A DNA stretch of 64,000 bases from Nematostella vectensis. Taxonomy: Eukaryota > Cnidaria > Anthozoa > Actiniaria > Edwardsiidae. The stretch's first letter is position 1, and every line of letters begins with the position of its first letter. Of the stretch, positions 53,101-64,000 are shown piece by piece. The stretch is from the NCBI RefSeq assembly GCF_932526225.1, contig NC_064036.1, positions 6,455,519 through 6,519,518 of the forward strand. Reading direction: 5' to 3'. Made by a program: the position numbers and the translations under genes. A model generated the notes under the pieces. That model was not told where the DNA came from. It did not search any database and saw only the letters and a program-made list of their open reading frames with translations.

Positions 53101-54981
53101 ATGACGCAATAGTGCTTCCCATTTAAAGAAATATCGCGTGACAGTGTAGGCGCCCTGTTGCGATGGACATTAATAGCAAGATTTACTAATGTAAAGCCAT
53201 AGCCACCGAGACAGAAATAAGAGCACGGCGGTCTCGCATACCATAGCTTAGCGGTAGATGTATCTACTTTTTTGATCGGTCGCGCGACCGACAATACGTG
53301 ACATCACGCTAGCAACCTGACCTTAAGCGCAACAGTTACGGAAGTTTCTGTTTTTCTATAGATAGGTGTTCTTTCAAATTATTTAAATTTATTGAAGACC
53401 ACTTAATTGAAGTTTACGCATCGTGAGCTTCGTAGCTCCATAGAACTCTCTAGCGTCCAACTATGAATTAAAACCATACTTTTGTGACGTTAGTAAACTT
53501 CCCTGTCAGATGGAGGGGTGGAAGTATAATGCGCTAATCTCGGAGAATCTTAAGGTAGGAAGGTGGGCAAGAGATATGTTGAAACAACAGATCAAAGGTC
53601 GAGAGTTTTAAATGAAACCGCGTTAGGCGGTGACAGGCTGTGACAAGCACGAGACACATCGAGTTTTTGAATACGAGCAGGTAGTCACAGTTCTCGCGAG
53701 ACACACACTGCGAGACACACATGCGCAACGCATCATGAGACTCCGAGTTTTGAATACGAGCAGGTAGTCACAGACCTTGCGAGCCACATATGCGCAACCC
53801 ATCATGAGACTTCGAGTTTTGAATAAGAGCAGGAGTCACAGACCTCGGAGCCACATATGCGCAACGCATCATGAGACATCGAGCCACATACGAACAACGC
53901 GCATCATATGGTAATGATAATAAGTGGGCAAGAATGCAGAAGCCGCACACATAGTCCAAGCAAAGTTTCGGTGGGGTTAATGGGTGTAGCTTTAGCGATC
54001 TCGGTGTTTTGATGAGGTTTGTCATAGTGATGGGTTATGGGTGCTGAGAAGAGACAAATGGAGTCTTCTTTTTTAGTATGGTATACATGCTTCATACGAG
54101 GCAGGGTCATGGGTGCAGACGTACAACCATCTCACAAATTAAGACGCGTTCATACCAGGTTTGTTGTAGTGGGGGGATGCCTTATGCTAGGAAGGGTAAA
54201 CTGATGTAGCCCGTTTCCTTTTACCCAAGCTCGGAGAACACTCAATTAAGTGTTCTAGTTTGCGTCATGTTAAACTAGTTGGATTAGTAGCTGTTCAGAA
54301 ACTCTGTGTTTATGTGGTTTGTTCACGTGGGTTTCAACCGCCGGAGACCACAAAAAATGTCAAAACAGTGCAAAATAAAATACATATCAACTCGTGATTA
54401 TTGTGTTGATTTTTATTTCTGATAACATAGAACCATAGAAACAGGAGAAGTGCATGACGTATGGTAATAATAAAGACATGACTAGTCAGTTTGTCCGTGT
54501 GTACTTGTTTGCTCGTCTAGAAGAGGACTTCCCTCCACGTCATTTAGTACATGTGGTCTCTTGGAGCTGCTGGTGAAAGAAGTAAACATAAATTTTTTGA
54601 AGGGAATTTGTCTTAAAACGTAAAAAGCAGTCCCCCACAGGTGCATACCTAACGGAGTAATGTATCCGGCTAACAATCAAATTTGATTGTTAGATACGAG
54701 ACTGGCCTCACGTTTTGATTCCGAAGCTCCAGTGGAACCTCTATATAACGGTTACCCTCGGAACAGTGTCTATAAGTAGGTGTATATTATTGGATTTTAT
54801 TTGTAAATTTCGCTCTTTGAATTTGGTATCGGACCGTCAGAAGATGTCAGTTATATTGAGGGTGTCCGGTTTAAATAGAGGTCCGTTATAAGCAGGTTCT
54901 ATTTTAGACACTACGCCGATCGCCTTTATGTACTCGTAACAACTCATGTTCTATGATGTGGGTCCCTCCATACTAGCACAT
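50171..54981. other. Spacer without recognised genes
   Basis: The longest open frames (50411-50716 minus, 52676-52999 plus) have no recognised motif and no splice support. The stretch is AT-rich and less repetitive than its neighbours. It contains the ~70-bp tandem repeat at 53640-53900 and, at 54730-54905, an element with Tigger-like ends (CAGTGGAACCTCTATATAAC and GTTATAAGCAGGTTCTATTT). The 3' UTR of the ephrin-like gene should lie at its right end. Confidence 0.5.
53640..53900. repeat. ~70-bp tandem repeat, four copies
   Basis: Units contain CGAGTTTTGAATACGAGCAG, GTAGTCACAGACCTTGCGAG and CCACATATGCGCAACGCATC-ATGAGAC. The first copy is most diverged and the last is truncated. Non-coding. 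Confidence 0.8.
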
Positions 54982-57900
54982 TCACTTAGCTACTCCATAC
55001 CTCTTGTCACGCCAGCTCCATACAATCGCAACGAAAGTAATTATTCCCAGGCTTCCCACGGCCATTAGTAACACAGCTACCAGGCGCAACTGGAAGTCGA
55101 GGGCTGATGGGGGTTCAGGCGCATGCGCAGCTCCGCCTGGAGGCAACCAGTCAATCAGTAAGGTAAGTAAGTAATATATTTTTCTTGGTGTTGCTGATAA
55201 AAAGACGCATAGGTATCGTCCACATCCGCTATATAATCGTAGGGCGTGACTACAGGATTGGTGCTCCGGCTTATAGTTTCCTGGGACCAGCGCCCTGGAT
55301 TTCCGCAGAGCCAGGCAGGAACACAAGCAGGTTAATCAAGGCATGAAGAGTATGACTTCCTTTTTGCAGGGCGCGATGTTTATCAAAATTATCAATAGTA
55401 CCGGTTGATTCTGATAACTTACCACACGTTTTGTCACTTTCCGCTGGTCGGATGATCTTGTTTAACTCGCAGGCGCTTTGTCGCATCTTACACAAGTTCC
55501 CGTAAATGAGACCATCATCCGCACAGACTGGTACTCCCTCAGGGCATTCCATTGCGCATGAGCACCCCACTGCTTTACTGCCGACCTTGCATTTTGCGTA
55601 TGGCGGGCATTTTTGTGAACCACAGAGTACGGGTCCGTCCTGTTTCGTTGCGAGGGATACCTCTGTAAAATGGAGCCACAATATCTTGGGGGCTGGATAT
55701 TTTGAAGCTTTTTTTCATACCGTAAATGACCTAATAAACGACCCCTATCAAAGGAACGCCTCCTATCTAATGAACGCCCCCCCCCCTAAGCATAAGTTTG
55801 TATTAAACGCCGCCCCCCCTTCCTACACTCCTCCCAGCTTAAAAACAGACGACATAGGAATTCCGTTAATATAAACCAAATTCAATTGCCTTTTCTTAGT
55901 AGCTTGGCTTCTACACTTGGTGAGTCTAGCTCAATGTCAAGAAAGGCTTACCATACAGACAATAATATTAAACGTGTTTCTGACTAAGACTAGAAACCCA
56001 CTCCTTAATAAACGCCTCCTATCTATCAAACGCCCCCACCTCGGACCATCAAAATTTAATAAACGCCCCGGGCGTTTATAAGATTATTTACGGTACTTCC
56101 GTAATCTTTCAAGGCCTTAAATGTTACACCTTACAAAGACCAAGTAAACGAGCATCCCTTTCACATGGCGAACGTTCAAACACTTCAAAATGCCAGAGCG
56201 TTTCCCTATACTGCTAGACCTTTCGGATTTTGAAGGGAACATTCAAGGAGCCGTATTACAGATATTGACATGACCAATACACAGCTCTATTTGACCAAAT
56301 TTGCCGGCCCAAGAAAAAGAGGACTAAAATATTAATTATATATCTTTTTAAAATTTTATCATCGAAAAGTGCTGGATTGTTTCTGTGCCGCTGGTGCAGC
56401 ATATATATAGTTCTAAAATAGAAAAAAAATTCCTAGGGAAGACTAACCTTTTGTTTGGCCGAAGAGCGCATGTTCAGCGATGGTTGGTTCCAGTCTCTCA
56501 GCTGCGCAGCCGTACAACTCGGCACGTAGACAGATCCCTTGGTTCCAGGCCCTTGGGTGGATACGCAGATATCGAGCATGAAAACGAGGCTGAAACCACC
56601 TCCTTACGACTGTCATTTGATCACTGTTTCCTGTGAATACCTGGAAACAGGAGATACAGGTCTCTGGCATTCAAACACTCGCTAACTTTTTCCCCAGTCC
56701 CTCACGGTCAACATCTAGGAACGCTTTGCGAATAAGTATTCTAAGCTTTGCCAAATGAACAGACTATATTGCCAGAGTAGGACCCTAAGGGTTTATAGAG
56801 TAAGCAATGCTGCAGCTCGTTTTTAAGTAACGTGCCCTATCGCGTCATTGACTTTGACTGACACTCGCCGTCGAGGCCAGTGGTAGTAGGGTACACCCTT
56901 TGTCCATTCTGGTAATTCCACGGGTTTCATTGCGGGGAACGTTTCGAGGTCCCTCAGTTTGGGGACTTTTGGGGATCGTTTGGGGTCCTGGGATCATAAC
57001 ACAAGGACCCTTGACCAATCAGAGCGCGTGATTTACGAGTGTCGTTGTTGTGAGTTTATGTTAATGAGACAAAAACATATATTAGATTGCGCTTTTGAGG
57101 CTCTATTCTTCGTCTCTTGTGATCACAGACAGATGGTTGGTATACTAAGGGAAACGTGTTGGTTATCTTTGAGATTATGTAAATGATGGGCTCAAGCACG
57201 ACGCAATTCAGATTTAAATGGTACAGTGTTTCCTTACCTTTAATTTATCCTTCACTTTGTACTCGAACCAGTTCTCTTTATCGTAGCTGAAGGTCACGTA
57301 ATACTGAGTTACCCATCTAGGAGAATGGGGCGAGCCCTGGGTCGCGACCGCTGACAAAAGGTGAAGAGCTCCCAAATCCACCTGAAGAAACTCTTCCTTA
57401 GCAGGTTCAATACACCAGGACGTTAGGAGGGATGGACTGGCGAGGAGAAACGAAAAAAGGATCAAATACGCCAATGTTTTTTTAGTATTTAAATGAGACC
57501 CTGTTTCTATTAATTATTTAATTACATTATATTCTGAGTCACATTCATCAGTGACTACGTAATAAATAACTATTACCATTCCTACCAAGGTAAGAGCAAT
57601 GAAATTGTACATAGTGCACATTTGTCTTGTGATGACATACCATTTGTTAGAGGTCTGCAGTCTTGCGTACAGCGGTTTATGCCTACTATCCACACCATTC
57701 ACAGATGACGTCATTTGTGAGTCCTTGATGCGCATGTCCTCTAGTCCAAGCGGCATCGAGCATTCTTGAAGTACCAAAAAAAAAATATTTCGACTACAAC
57801 CCTGTGACAGTGCGCTATGCCGCGGATTGCGAATGCGTGGGGTGACGGGGTTGAAGAGTTTCATAACGGGAGGTAGTTTTATAACGGGAGGTAGTTTTAT

Positions 57901-59407
57901 AACGGGAGGTAGTTATATAACGGGAGGTAGTTTTATAACGGGAGGTAGTTTTATAACGGGAGGTAACCACTGAGAAAATATAGTAAAAACAGAGACCTAT
58001 AATTATTACTTTGATTTTATGTTCGGAAAATGCTTATTACTAAAATTTTATTTGCATTTGTTCACAAAAAAAGCAGATTGGATACTAAAAAAAGCAGATC
58101 TAGACATCATGTTGGCCGTTTCCTGCTTGTGGTTGGTTAATATTCAGAAATGTAAACTATATGAGTATCAATTATATACGCAAAAGTGACACAAACTGTA
58201 AGTAGTATAAATACACAAAATTTTAAGCCTTACCGTCACAAGTCCGAGATAAGCTGCACACCAGTACGGCAAGCCTCATGCTGTCGCGATGACACGTGGT
58301 GGGCACACCCTCTTGCGAGGTGTTCGCCGCGCCATATGAGTAACTCGCTGGAGTGCGAAAAACATATTCATAATTTTGAAAACCTTCCAGTTGTTAGAAC
58401 CAGCTTAAAATCTTTAAGGATCGCTTAAAAAGCTCGGGTTTACCGAGTTAAAATTCCTATTCCAGAGTAATAAGCCGTGAGTTTTAACAGTGGAACCCCG
58501 TTAATATGAATTGGGTGCCGTTAACAGCGGATAATACAAAAAATATAACGAAGGATTCTTTTTTCCGGACTTTAAAAACAAGGTGTCGTTAGCACACCAC
58601 TCTTTTCGCCTACTCGACAAGCTTTTAGCCTCCCCGGCACCGATTTAAATTGAAAACCCGGTCTTCCCCCAAAACATGGACTAAAATCTAGTAACAGAGG
58701 GTTGTATTAGCCCGAGGTTCCACTGTAGCAAAGGATAGGGTTCACTTATGGTTTTGCTGTCTCACCGATAAAGTAATAGATAGATCCAGTAGAGTACCCA
58801 TCCACGAGGTGTATTATACTCTCTGGGGCCAAATCGCCTGAGTTGGTACACTCTAGCACGCGCGCGTATTCCTCGCAGGACCTCGAGCACGACTTGAACC
58901 CTTGGAAGTTAACAGGCCATATCTCCAGAGTAAAGCCTCCGCGATGATAGCGTTTTGGGCATTTTAACTTTAGCGTGTCTTCTTGTACAGCAAGCAACAC
59001 CTTTTCGTTTTTTGACCTGAAGAAACAAACAGTCAGATTAGAACAAATCGATGGTAGGTTTATTTACTAGATAGTCAATCAAACTATTGTACCATTGTAT
59101 TAACAGTTATAAATTTGCGAGCGTTTCCTCCCAACGTCCGCTAGACAAAGAAGTTGTTTTGTAAATTTGAAAGATAATGTTGCAATTGTTCTTTGTTCAC
59201 GTTTCCGTTGCCAGATGGTCAATTGGGCTGCACTAGCGCGGGCCCTCTTTTGTTGTTCTTTTTTTTTTTGTGAGTCCTACAGATTTTCGCATGCGCTTGC
59301 ACATACCTTTGGAAGAATTCAGTACTCCATTCGACTTCATGAGTCTTCGAGAAAACGGACAGGAAGTTCGTTGTGATCGTACATATTACAAAAACCCACC
59401 ATTTCAT
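54982..59407 (-). CDS. Type I membrane protein: ephrin-like, discoidin and Kazal domains (8 exons, 458 aa)
   Basis: Coding exons, 5' to 3': 59407-59307, 59016-58766, 58347-58234, 57764-57641, 57436-57238, 56640-56448, 55662-55423, 55136-54982 (TGA). All phases agree. Residues 1-20 are a signal peptide. Residues about 37-148 resemble an ephrin ectodomain: TLKLKCPKRY (Cys53), KSC/SRSC (Cys77/81), RVLEC (Cys90), YYFI, then QEGVPTTCHRDSMRLAVLV (Cys136). The last segment aligns with the ephrin block around its final conserved Cys. Residues 157-308 are a complete F5/8-type discoidin domain (CSMPLGLEDMRIKDSQMTSS ... LRAELYGC). Residues 341-407 are a follistatin/Kazal-like module (PVCADDGLIYGNLC). 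A membrane helix at about 425-448 precedes a cytoplasmic tail of about ten residues. The likely role is cell-surface adhesion or signalling. Discoidin, Kazal and membrane parts are secure. The ephrin call is by eye. Confidence 0.85.
57861..57966. repeat. 18-bp tandem repeat in the ephrin-like gene
   Basis: Six copies of ATAACGGGAGGTAGTTTT lie in intron 3, about 100 bases from the exon 4 acceptor. This array does not include the splice junction. Confidence 0.9.
58488..58725. mobile_element. Tigger/pogo-type MITE in the ephrin-like gene
   Basis: A 238-bp element bounded by CAGTGGAACCCCGTTAATAT on the left and TGTATTAGCCCGAGGTTCCACTG on the right. CAGTGGAACC-type ends are typical of Tc1/mariner superfamily Tigger/pogo elements. 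Non-coding, in intron 2. Confidence 0.65.
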
Positions 59408-62124
59408 TTCGCGCTTGTCGGCATTGAACCGCGCGCGTGGTCACCTTCGAGAATGTGGCGGCTTGTAAATTAATGACGTAAACAATTCTTAGAATTGAAA
59501 TGTAAAGGCCTTTACGCAAGAACTTGTTTTCGTCCTGGGGAGAGAGCGCTCTAAGTCGAATTCTCTAGGACAGCTGAATGAGCTTGGCACAAGATCTTGT
59601 TTTCATCCTAGGCGATTGCGCATTAAGTTGAATCTTTTAGGGCAGTTGAGTTTACTTTGGCTTGAGTTTGGCGCAAATATTTTTTTTTCTCCCGGAGAGT
59701 GCACTTGAAGTTGCGCAGAGGGGTTTTGACTTGCTCCTAAATCAGGCATTACCAGTGTTGTGTTTCCACCTTTAACCCATTGACTCCTGGCTTTTTTGGA
59801 GCTGAATTTACAAAAAAACAGACTGAAAACAGATACCTCCCCCCCTATTCTGAGTTTTATACAGCCCGTCAAAGTCAAACACAGCTGCACCTAGTCAGCG
59901 GTATCCAAGCTTTCCAACAGTGCTTTGCGGTCTCCACTTTTAATACCTCGTCGTTGTGCTGAAGCCAGCACAAGTTGATGGTTGCTTGTAATTTTCATCA
60001 AAAATACAGCTATGAGCATATTAGGAGTGTCTCAGGACATCATGAAGTCTTTTGGGGCATAATTGAGTGCTTTGCTTATGGATATTTGCAAGCAAAGGTG
60101 GATTCATGATGATTTTTTCTTGTTTGGCTTTGCCCGGATGAGAAAATAATTTTCTAATGAATCACCACAGCTCTCCTAAATGCTGTCTTTTCTGAAACCA
60201 AATTGATTCCAAAATTGTTTACACTGCTATTCTAGGTCTGTATGAGCTGGAATTGATTTGTTTGGCTTCGGGGTGAAAATACTTATTAAAAAACATCTGA
60301 CTTTGGGGAGAGGAGTGTTGTTTTCCCATGGATCTCCCAGAATGCTTTGCAATACGTAAAGATATTTTCGTGGTTGTACAATCCTTTAAGGAATGGACAT
60401 TGTGTTTTGAGGCCAAGGAAATGTACCTGGAGGGTCAGAATAAAGGTATCTATTTGTGTCTTGAGCTGTGTTTGCTGATCTCTCTCCCTTGTGTGGTATT
60501 TTGAGTGTTTTATTGAGAGGGGTGATTCTGCTTTTCTCTCCTTGTTCGATTTGAGATTTGTCAAAGAACCTGTGCTATTATTTGGCTTAAGAGTAGATGC
60601 CAACACCTTGGTTGGATGCATATCTGCAAGACCATTTATCCCTTAGACTGATGCCTGAGTATCTTCATCTTGTTGTGTTTATTTTGAATTTATGAATTTT
60701 TTGGGTTGTGGGTACTTCCCAAAGCCGGTACAGGCCGGTTGAGGGGTCAATGTGTTTACTGACTACCATCTCATTCAACCATTTCCAGAGTACTGCGGAT
60801 CGCAATGTTTCACCCGATCAGAATGATCATTTGGAAGAGAAACAACTTTGTGTAAAAAAAAAAAAAAAAAATATTCGCGTTAAGGTCAAAGATAATTGCA
60901 CCGAAAAACTCTCAATAACAAGACACGGAGTTTCAGGTCTAAAACATTTTATTCATTATACAAAAACATTGTGTACATAATCAGTGTGAACAATGCTAAT
61001 TAGCGACGACTGCGAATGATTCAAAACGATTGGCAAACAGATAAGTGTTAGCTCAATTGCCGGCTCCGTTTTCAAAGGGTTCAGTTCATTTTACCCATAA
61101 CACCAGCGAAAATGTCATAATATTTGTTAAATTCACTGATGTATAGATGAACAAGTGGAGGCTTTTTGAATTATTTAGGTCAATCTAGCGATGAAAACAG
61201 CAACAACGCAATTCATCCATGGGTCGGCGAGTTGTCCCTTATGCTAAATTCTCAGGGGGCTGTGTTTACAAACCAATCCACGTCATGTCCATGCTGCCCT
61301 GGTTCTAGAGCCTCGACCATCTTAATTTAGTGGCCAGCGGAGCTCAGTGCCGTCGCAAGCTCGCTGGCCACTAAATTGAGAGACGTTCGAGGCTCTGGAA
61401 CCAGAACATAAATGCTAATTTCTTTCACTTTTGCATACAGCTCTAGTAGTGTTTGTATGGTGATGTTCCAAAAGCCTAACCAAACGAAAAAGGCGGAAAA
61501 CGTCCACGGCGGGTCAGCACTCAAGGCCTAAAACGCTATGCGACAGACTCGTCAATTTATACGTCCGTCTATACATTGTAGTCCCGTGGAACAGAGGAAC
61601 GCAGCTCGAGTTGAGTAAAAAGGGAGCGTGAGTTCGAATGAGCGGAATCCCACTGTATTTTGGATATTAGTCTCTAGTCACACTAGTGTTTTATCATGCT
61701 GTATTCTGATTGGTTGACCTACTAGTGGACCATCAGTTATATTCTATAAGTTAGTGAGAGGTAACGGATTTGAAAGAAAAAAAGGCATATGACTAGACCA
61801 GATCTAATTAGCCTACTTATGTGATTTGACTATAACAGTTAGTCCAACCGCCTTCACGGCTATCGCCTTTGTCCTCACGGGCTAATAACTCGCGGATTGA
61901 ATCAACGAAAATTGCTAAACAATAAGCGAATGTGAGCGGTACCTGACGAAACAGGAATCAGAGCTAATGGCAAATGGCATATGAAGAACAGTGAGTATAC
62001 AAGGCTAATTGTTCCTCTTCATACCACGCCCTTGTTCTGTAATGCACATATACTGCGCACATACTGCGCGGACGAGTTCTGCGTGGAGGTATACCGGACT
62101 TCTCAGTAGACCAATGAAGCGTCC
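59408..62124. other. Spacer upstream of the ephrin-like gene
   Basis: No supported gene. The first few hundred bases should hold the ephrin-like gene promoter (minus strand). The minus-strand frame at 60286-60621 lies between AG- and GT-like sites but has no motif or partner exons. An A-run at 60856-60873 and a palindrome at 61300-61403 are the only distinct structures. Confidence 0.5.
61300..61403. repeat. Palindrome with ~45-bp arms
   Basis: Arms 61300-61344 (TGGTTCTAGAGCCTCGACCA...) and 61358-61403 (...TTCGAGGCTCTGGAACCA) are imperfect reverse complements around a 13-base centre. It may be a MITE or a structured regulatory site. Confidence 0.7.
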
Positions 62125-62225
62125 TCAATCACTGTCAAACTTGATGGAGTTCACGCTCGTATTGATGTTCCCTCCGCGGTAACTTCCTCTTTTCTTCTTC
62201 GTCTTCTCGTGTCGGAATGATTTTC
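62125..62225 (-). CDS. NOLC1: NOLC1/Nopp140 (SRP40 family), last coding exon only
   Basis: On the minus strand, an acceptor (TTTTTGCAG) at 62226 leads into a frame reading [19 protein letters not shown], then [14 protein letters not shown] and a stop (62125-62127). This is the conserved C-terminal end of the SRP40 C-terminal domain of the nucleolar phosphoprotein NOLC1/Nopp140, which acts as a chaperone for box C/D and H/ACA RNPs in nucleoli and Cajal bodies. The exon starts in phase 1, completing a Gly codon. The rest of the domain and the serine-rich body must lie upstream, beyond position 64000, because the sequence in between is intron with a LINE. Confidence 0.85.
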
Positions 62226-62460
62226 CTGCAAAAAAAAAATAATAATAGCATAATGGTTAAAAGTTCGCTGTAAACTTATGGCAGGGCGCCGAATCCTTCT
62301 AATTTACAGCAAATCTAATGTAATTAAAGGCATGGTTAGGGTGATTATTTTTCCTTTATCTTTTTTTCTTATCTTCTCTATGGTGGGAAGTATCTGCCTT
62401 CGCCAATGCGTATATAGTAATGCTTTGTTGTAGCGCTAATAAAGAGTTATAAATATAAAT

Positions 62461-64000
62461 AATTTATTGATTTCTAAAGCGCGTTCTAACATGACAAGAT
62501 GATCGAACGCGCTTTACAATATATAGGATAGAACATAGGATATAATTACAATAAAATGTGGCAGATTAATTACAAAAAAATGATATATATATATATATAT
62601 AACTAATAAATATAAAATTTGAATAAAATATAACTATGGAGGACAATATCGGTCAAGAACTTAAAGGTTAAAAGCCTCCTTAAATAAGAAAGGTTTAAGC
62701 TGCGTTTTAAAGTTTGAAATATTTTTACCATTGCTAATTTCAAGAGGGAGGCTGTTCCATAGCTTAGGCGCGGATATCTCAAACGAGCGGTCACCGAAAG
62801 TGACTAAAGACTTAATTCTGGGCGGTTGGAGCTTTCCTCCACTGTTCGATCTTAGATTATACGCAGAATGTGGTTTTATTGTAACAAGTTCGCTTAAATA
62901 TTGTGGTGCGATTCCGTGGATAGCCTTAAACGTTAATAGTAATATTTTAAACTTTACTCTAAACTCAACGGGGAGCCAGTGTAGCTGCCTAAGGAGTGGT
63001 GTTGTGTGGCTGCGTCTACTCTCACAGATGATAAGTCGTGCAGCTGCATTTTGAACTCGTTGTACTTTAGTGAGCTGGTATGCAGGTAGGCCATACAATA
63101 AGCTATTACTATAGTCTACCCGACTCGTGACAAATGCATGCACCAATGTCTGAGAGGTACGTATTCTTCTGATATTATGAAGGTGGAAAAACGACGCACT
63201 ACAGGTCTTTGTGATGTGTGTAGCCATTGAGAATGTCTCGTCAAACCAGGATCCCAGATTTCTAACAGGCGTGGATTTCATTATCACATCATCACCTACG
63301 CTTATCCCAGCGATGTTAACCTTTAGCAGTTGCTGTCGAGTCCCGATAATCATGAATTCCGTTTTCTTGTCGTTTAGCATAAGGGAGTTCTTACGCGCCC
63401 ATAATCTGACGTCGGCGATGCAGTTCTGCGTGGATTCCATAGCTTTCTCTTGGCTTGACGTACCAGAGGGACTGAACGACAGATATAACTGGAAATCATC
63501 GGCATAGGAGTGCGCCATAGGTAGATGCTTATCGATGACCTCAAGCAGACTGCTAACGTACACATTAAACAACAGTGGTCCGAGACAGGAGCCCTGTGGT
63601 ACACCTTCAATATAGACACGCTGTGTGCGTCCTGACAGGTAAGACCTGAACCAACTAAGAGCAGTTTCGTTCACTCCGAGCCTATTCTGTAGGCGATGAA
63701 GCAGTGTGGTGTGGTAAACAGTATCAAAGGCGGAACGTGAAATCAAGCAGTACCAGCAGGGGTGGTCTGCTGTCTGTTCATGCTAAGAAGAATGTCATTG
63801 CGAACTCTCAGGGGAGCCGTCTCGGTGCTATGGTTTTTCAGATACGAGGACTGGAACATTGGGTAGAGGCCATGTCGATGCATATGGTCTTGTAGCTGAA
63901 GAGCCGCCGCGGTTTCAGTCAGTTTAGAGGCATAAGCCAAGTTGCTGACCGGGCGAAGATTGGCTTTGGTTTGCTCAAGGCCTTCCTTCTTTAGCAAGGG
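62461..64000 (-). mobile_element. CR1/L2-like LINE in a NOLC1 intron, cut by the window edge
   Basis: The minus strand carries the 3' half of a non-LTR retrotransposon. RT fragments start in one frame at 63997-63743 (LRPVSNLAYASKLTE) and continue in another at 63746-62661, so there is at least one frameshift. The second frame has SAFDTVYHTTLLHRL, GVPQGSCLGPLLFNVYVSSL, HSYADDFQLYLS with an intact YADD, and the C-terminal block AFVTSRVDYSNSLLYGLP typical of CR1/L2-type elements. The 3' UTR probably runs to about 62461 and includes an AAAGCGCGTTC hairpin and a TA microsatellite at 62583-62600. The 5' end lies outside the window. Confidence 0.85.
62661..63746 (-). pseudogene. LINE reverse transcriptase, frameshifted
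   Basis: A 361-codon frame spanning RT motifs from the first catalytic Asp (SAFDTV) through YADD to the element's C-terminus (NFKTQLKPFLFKEAF). The N-terminal RT motifs are in a different frame (63743-63997), so the protein is broken. This is part of the LINE at 62461-64000. Confidence 0.85.

Noticed and set aside
60286..60621. Possible minus-strand exon between CTTGCAG and CCAG|GTACAT
   Set aside because: Splice-like ends exist but no neighbouring exons or domain could be found, and the surrounding sequence is repeat-like.
62731..63054. Plus-strand frames over 62.7-63.5 kb
   Set aside because: They are antisense shadows of the minus-strand LINE reverse transcriptase.

Overview
The window looks like nuclear DNA of an early-branching animal, most likely an anthozoan cnidarian (sea anemone or coral). 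The reasons are many short exons with GT-AG introns, an animal-type chitin synthase, a complexin ending in a CAAX box, an ephrin-like/discoidin/Kazal membrane protein, two LINEs and many short inverted-repeat elements. The species is an inference. All gene models were assembled by eye, by joining exons whose splice phases and protein motifs agree.

Layout. 1-2.3 kb: no gene seen. 2.33-9.86 kb (-): 13-exon F-box/leucine-rich-repeat protein with a zinc ribbon (1156 aa). 11.06-13.72 kb (+): decayed LINE. 13.7-16.9 kb: repeats only. 16.94-34.37 kb (+): 22-exon chitin synthase (1534 aa) with two SAM domains. 36.61-42.68 kb (-): 10-exon TBC-domain Rab GTPase-activating protein (468 aa). 43.5-47.2 kb: transposon-like repeats inside a 230-bp inverted repeat. 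47.41-47.77 kb (+): single-exon complexin. 49.73-50.00 kb (-): secreted eight-cysteine peptide. 50.08-50.16 kb (+): tRNA-Leu(CAG). 54.98-59.41 kb (-): 8-exon type I membrane protein with ephrin-like, discoidin and Kazal domains (458 aa). 62.13-62.23 kb (-): last exon of NOLC1/Nopp140. 62.46-64.0 kb (-): second LINE, running off the window.

The genes do not form one pathway. They are unrelated housekeeping, synaptic, extracellular-matrix and cell-surface genes separated by repeat-rich spacers.

The most unusual signal is in the introns. In at least five introns of two genes, a minisatellite begins at, or runs up to, the splice junction, and its unit copies the junction itself. In three of these five arrays the copied unit includes exonic bases. 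Some introns therefore carry many decoy splice sites. The best cases are the TBC gene intron at 38.23-39.21 kb and chitin synthase introns 10, 13, 18 and 19. A Harbinger-like MITE inserted exactly in the chitin synthase intron 3 donor is a related oddity. The second notable item is the predicted ephrin-like + discoidin + Kazal + transmembrane protein, a domain combination I do not know from described ephrins.
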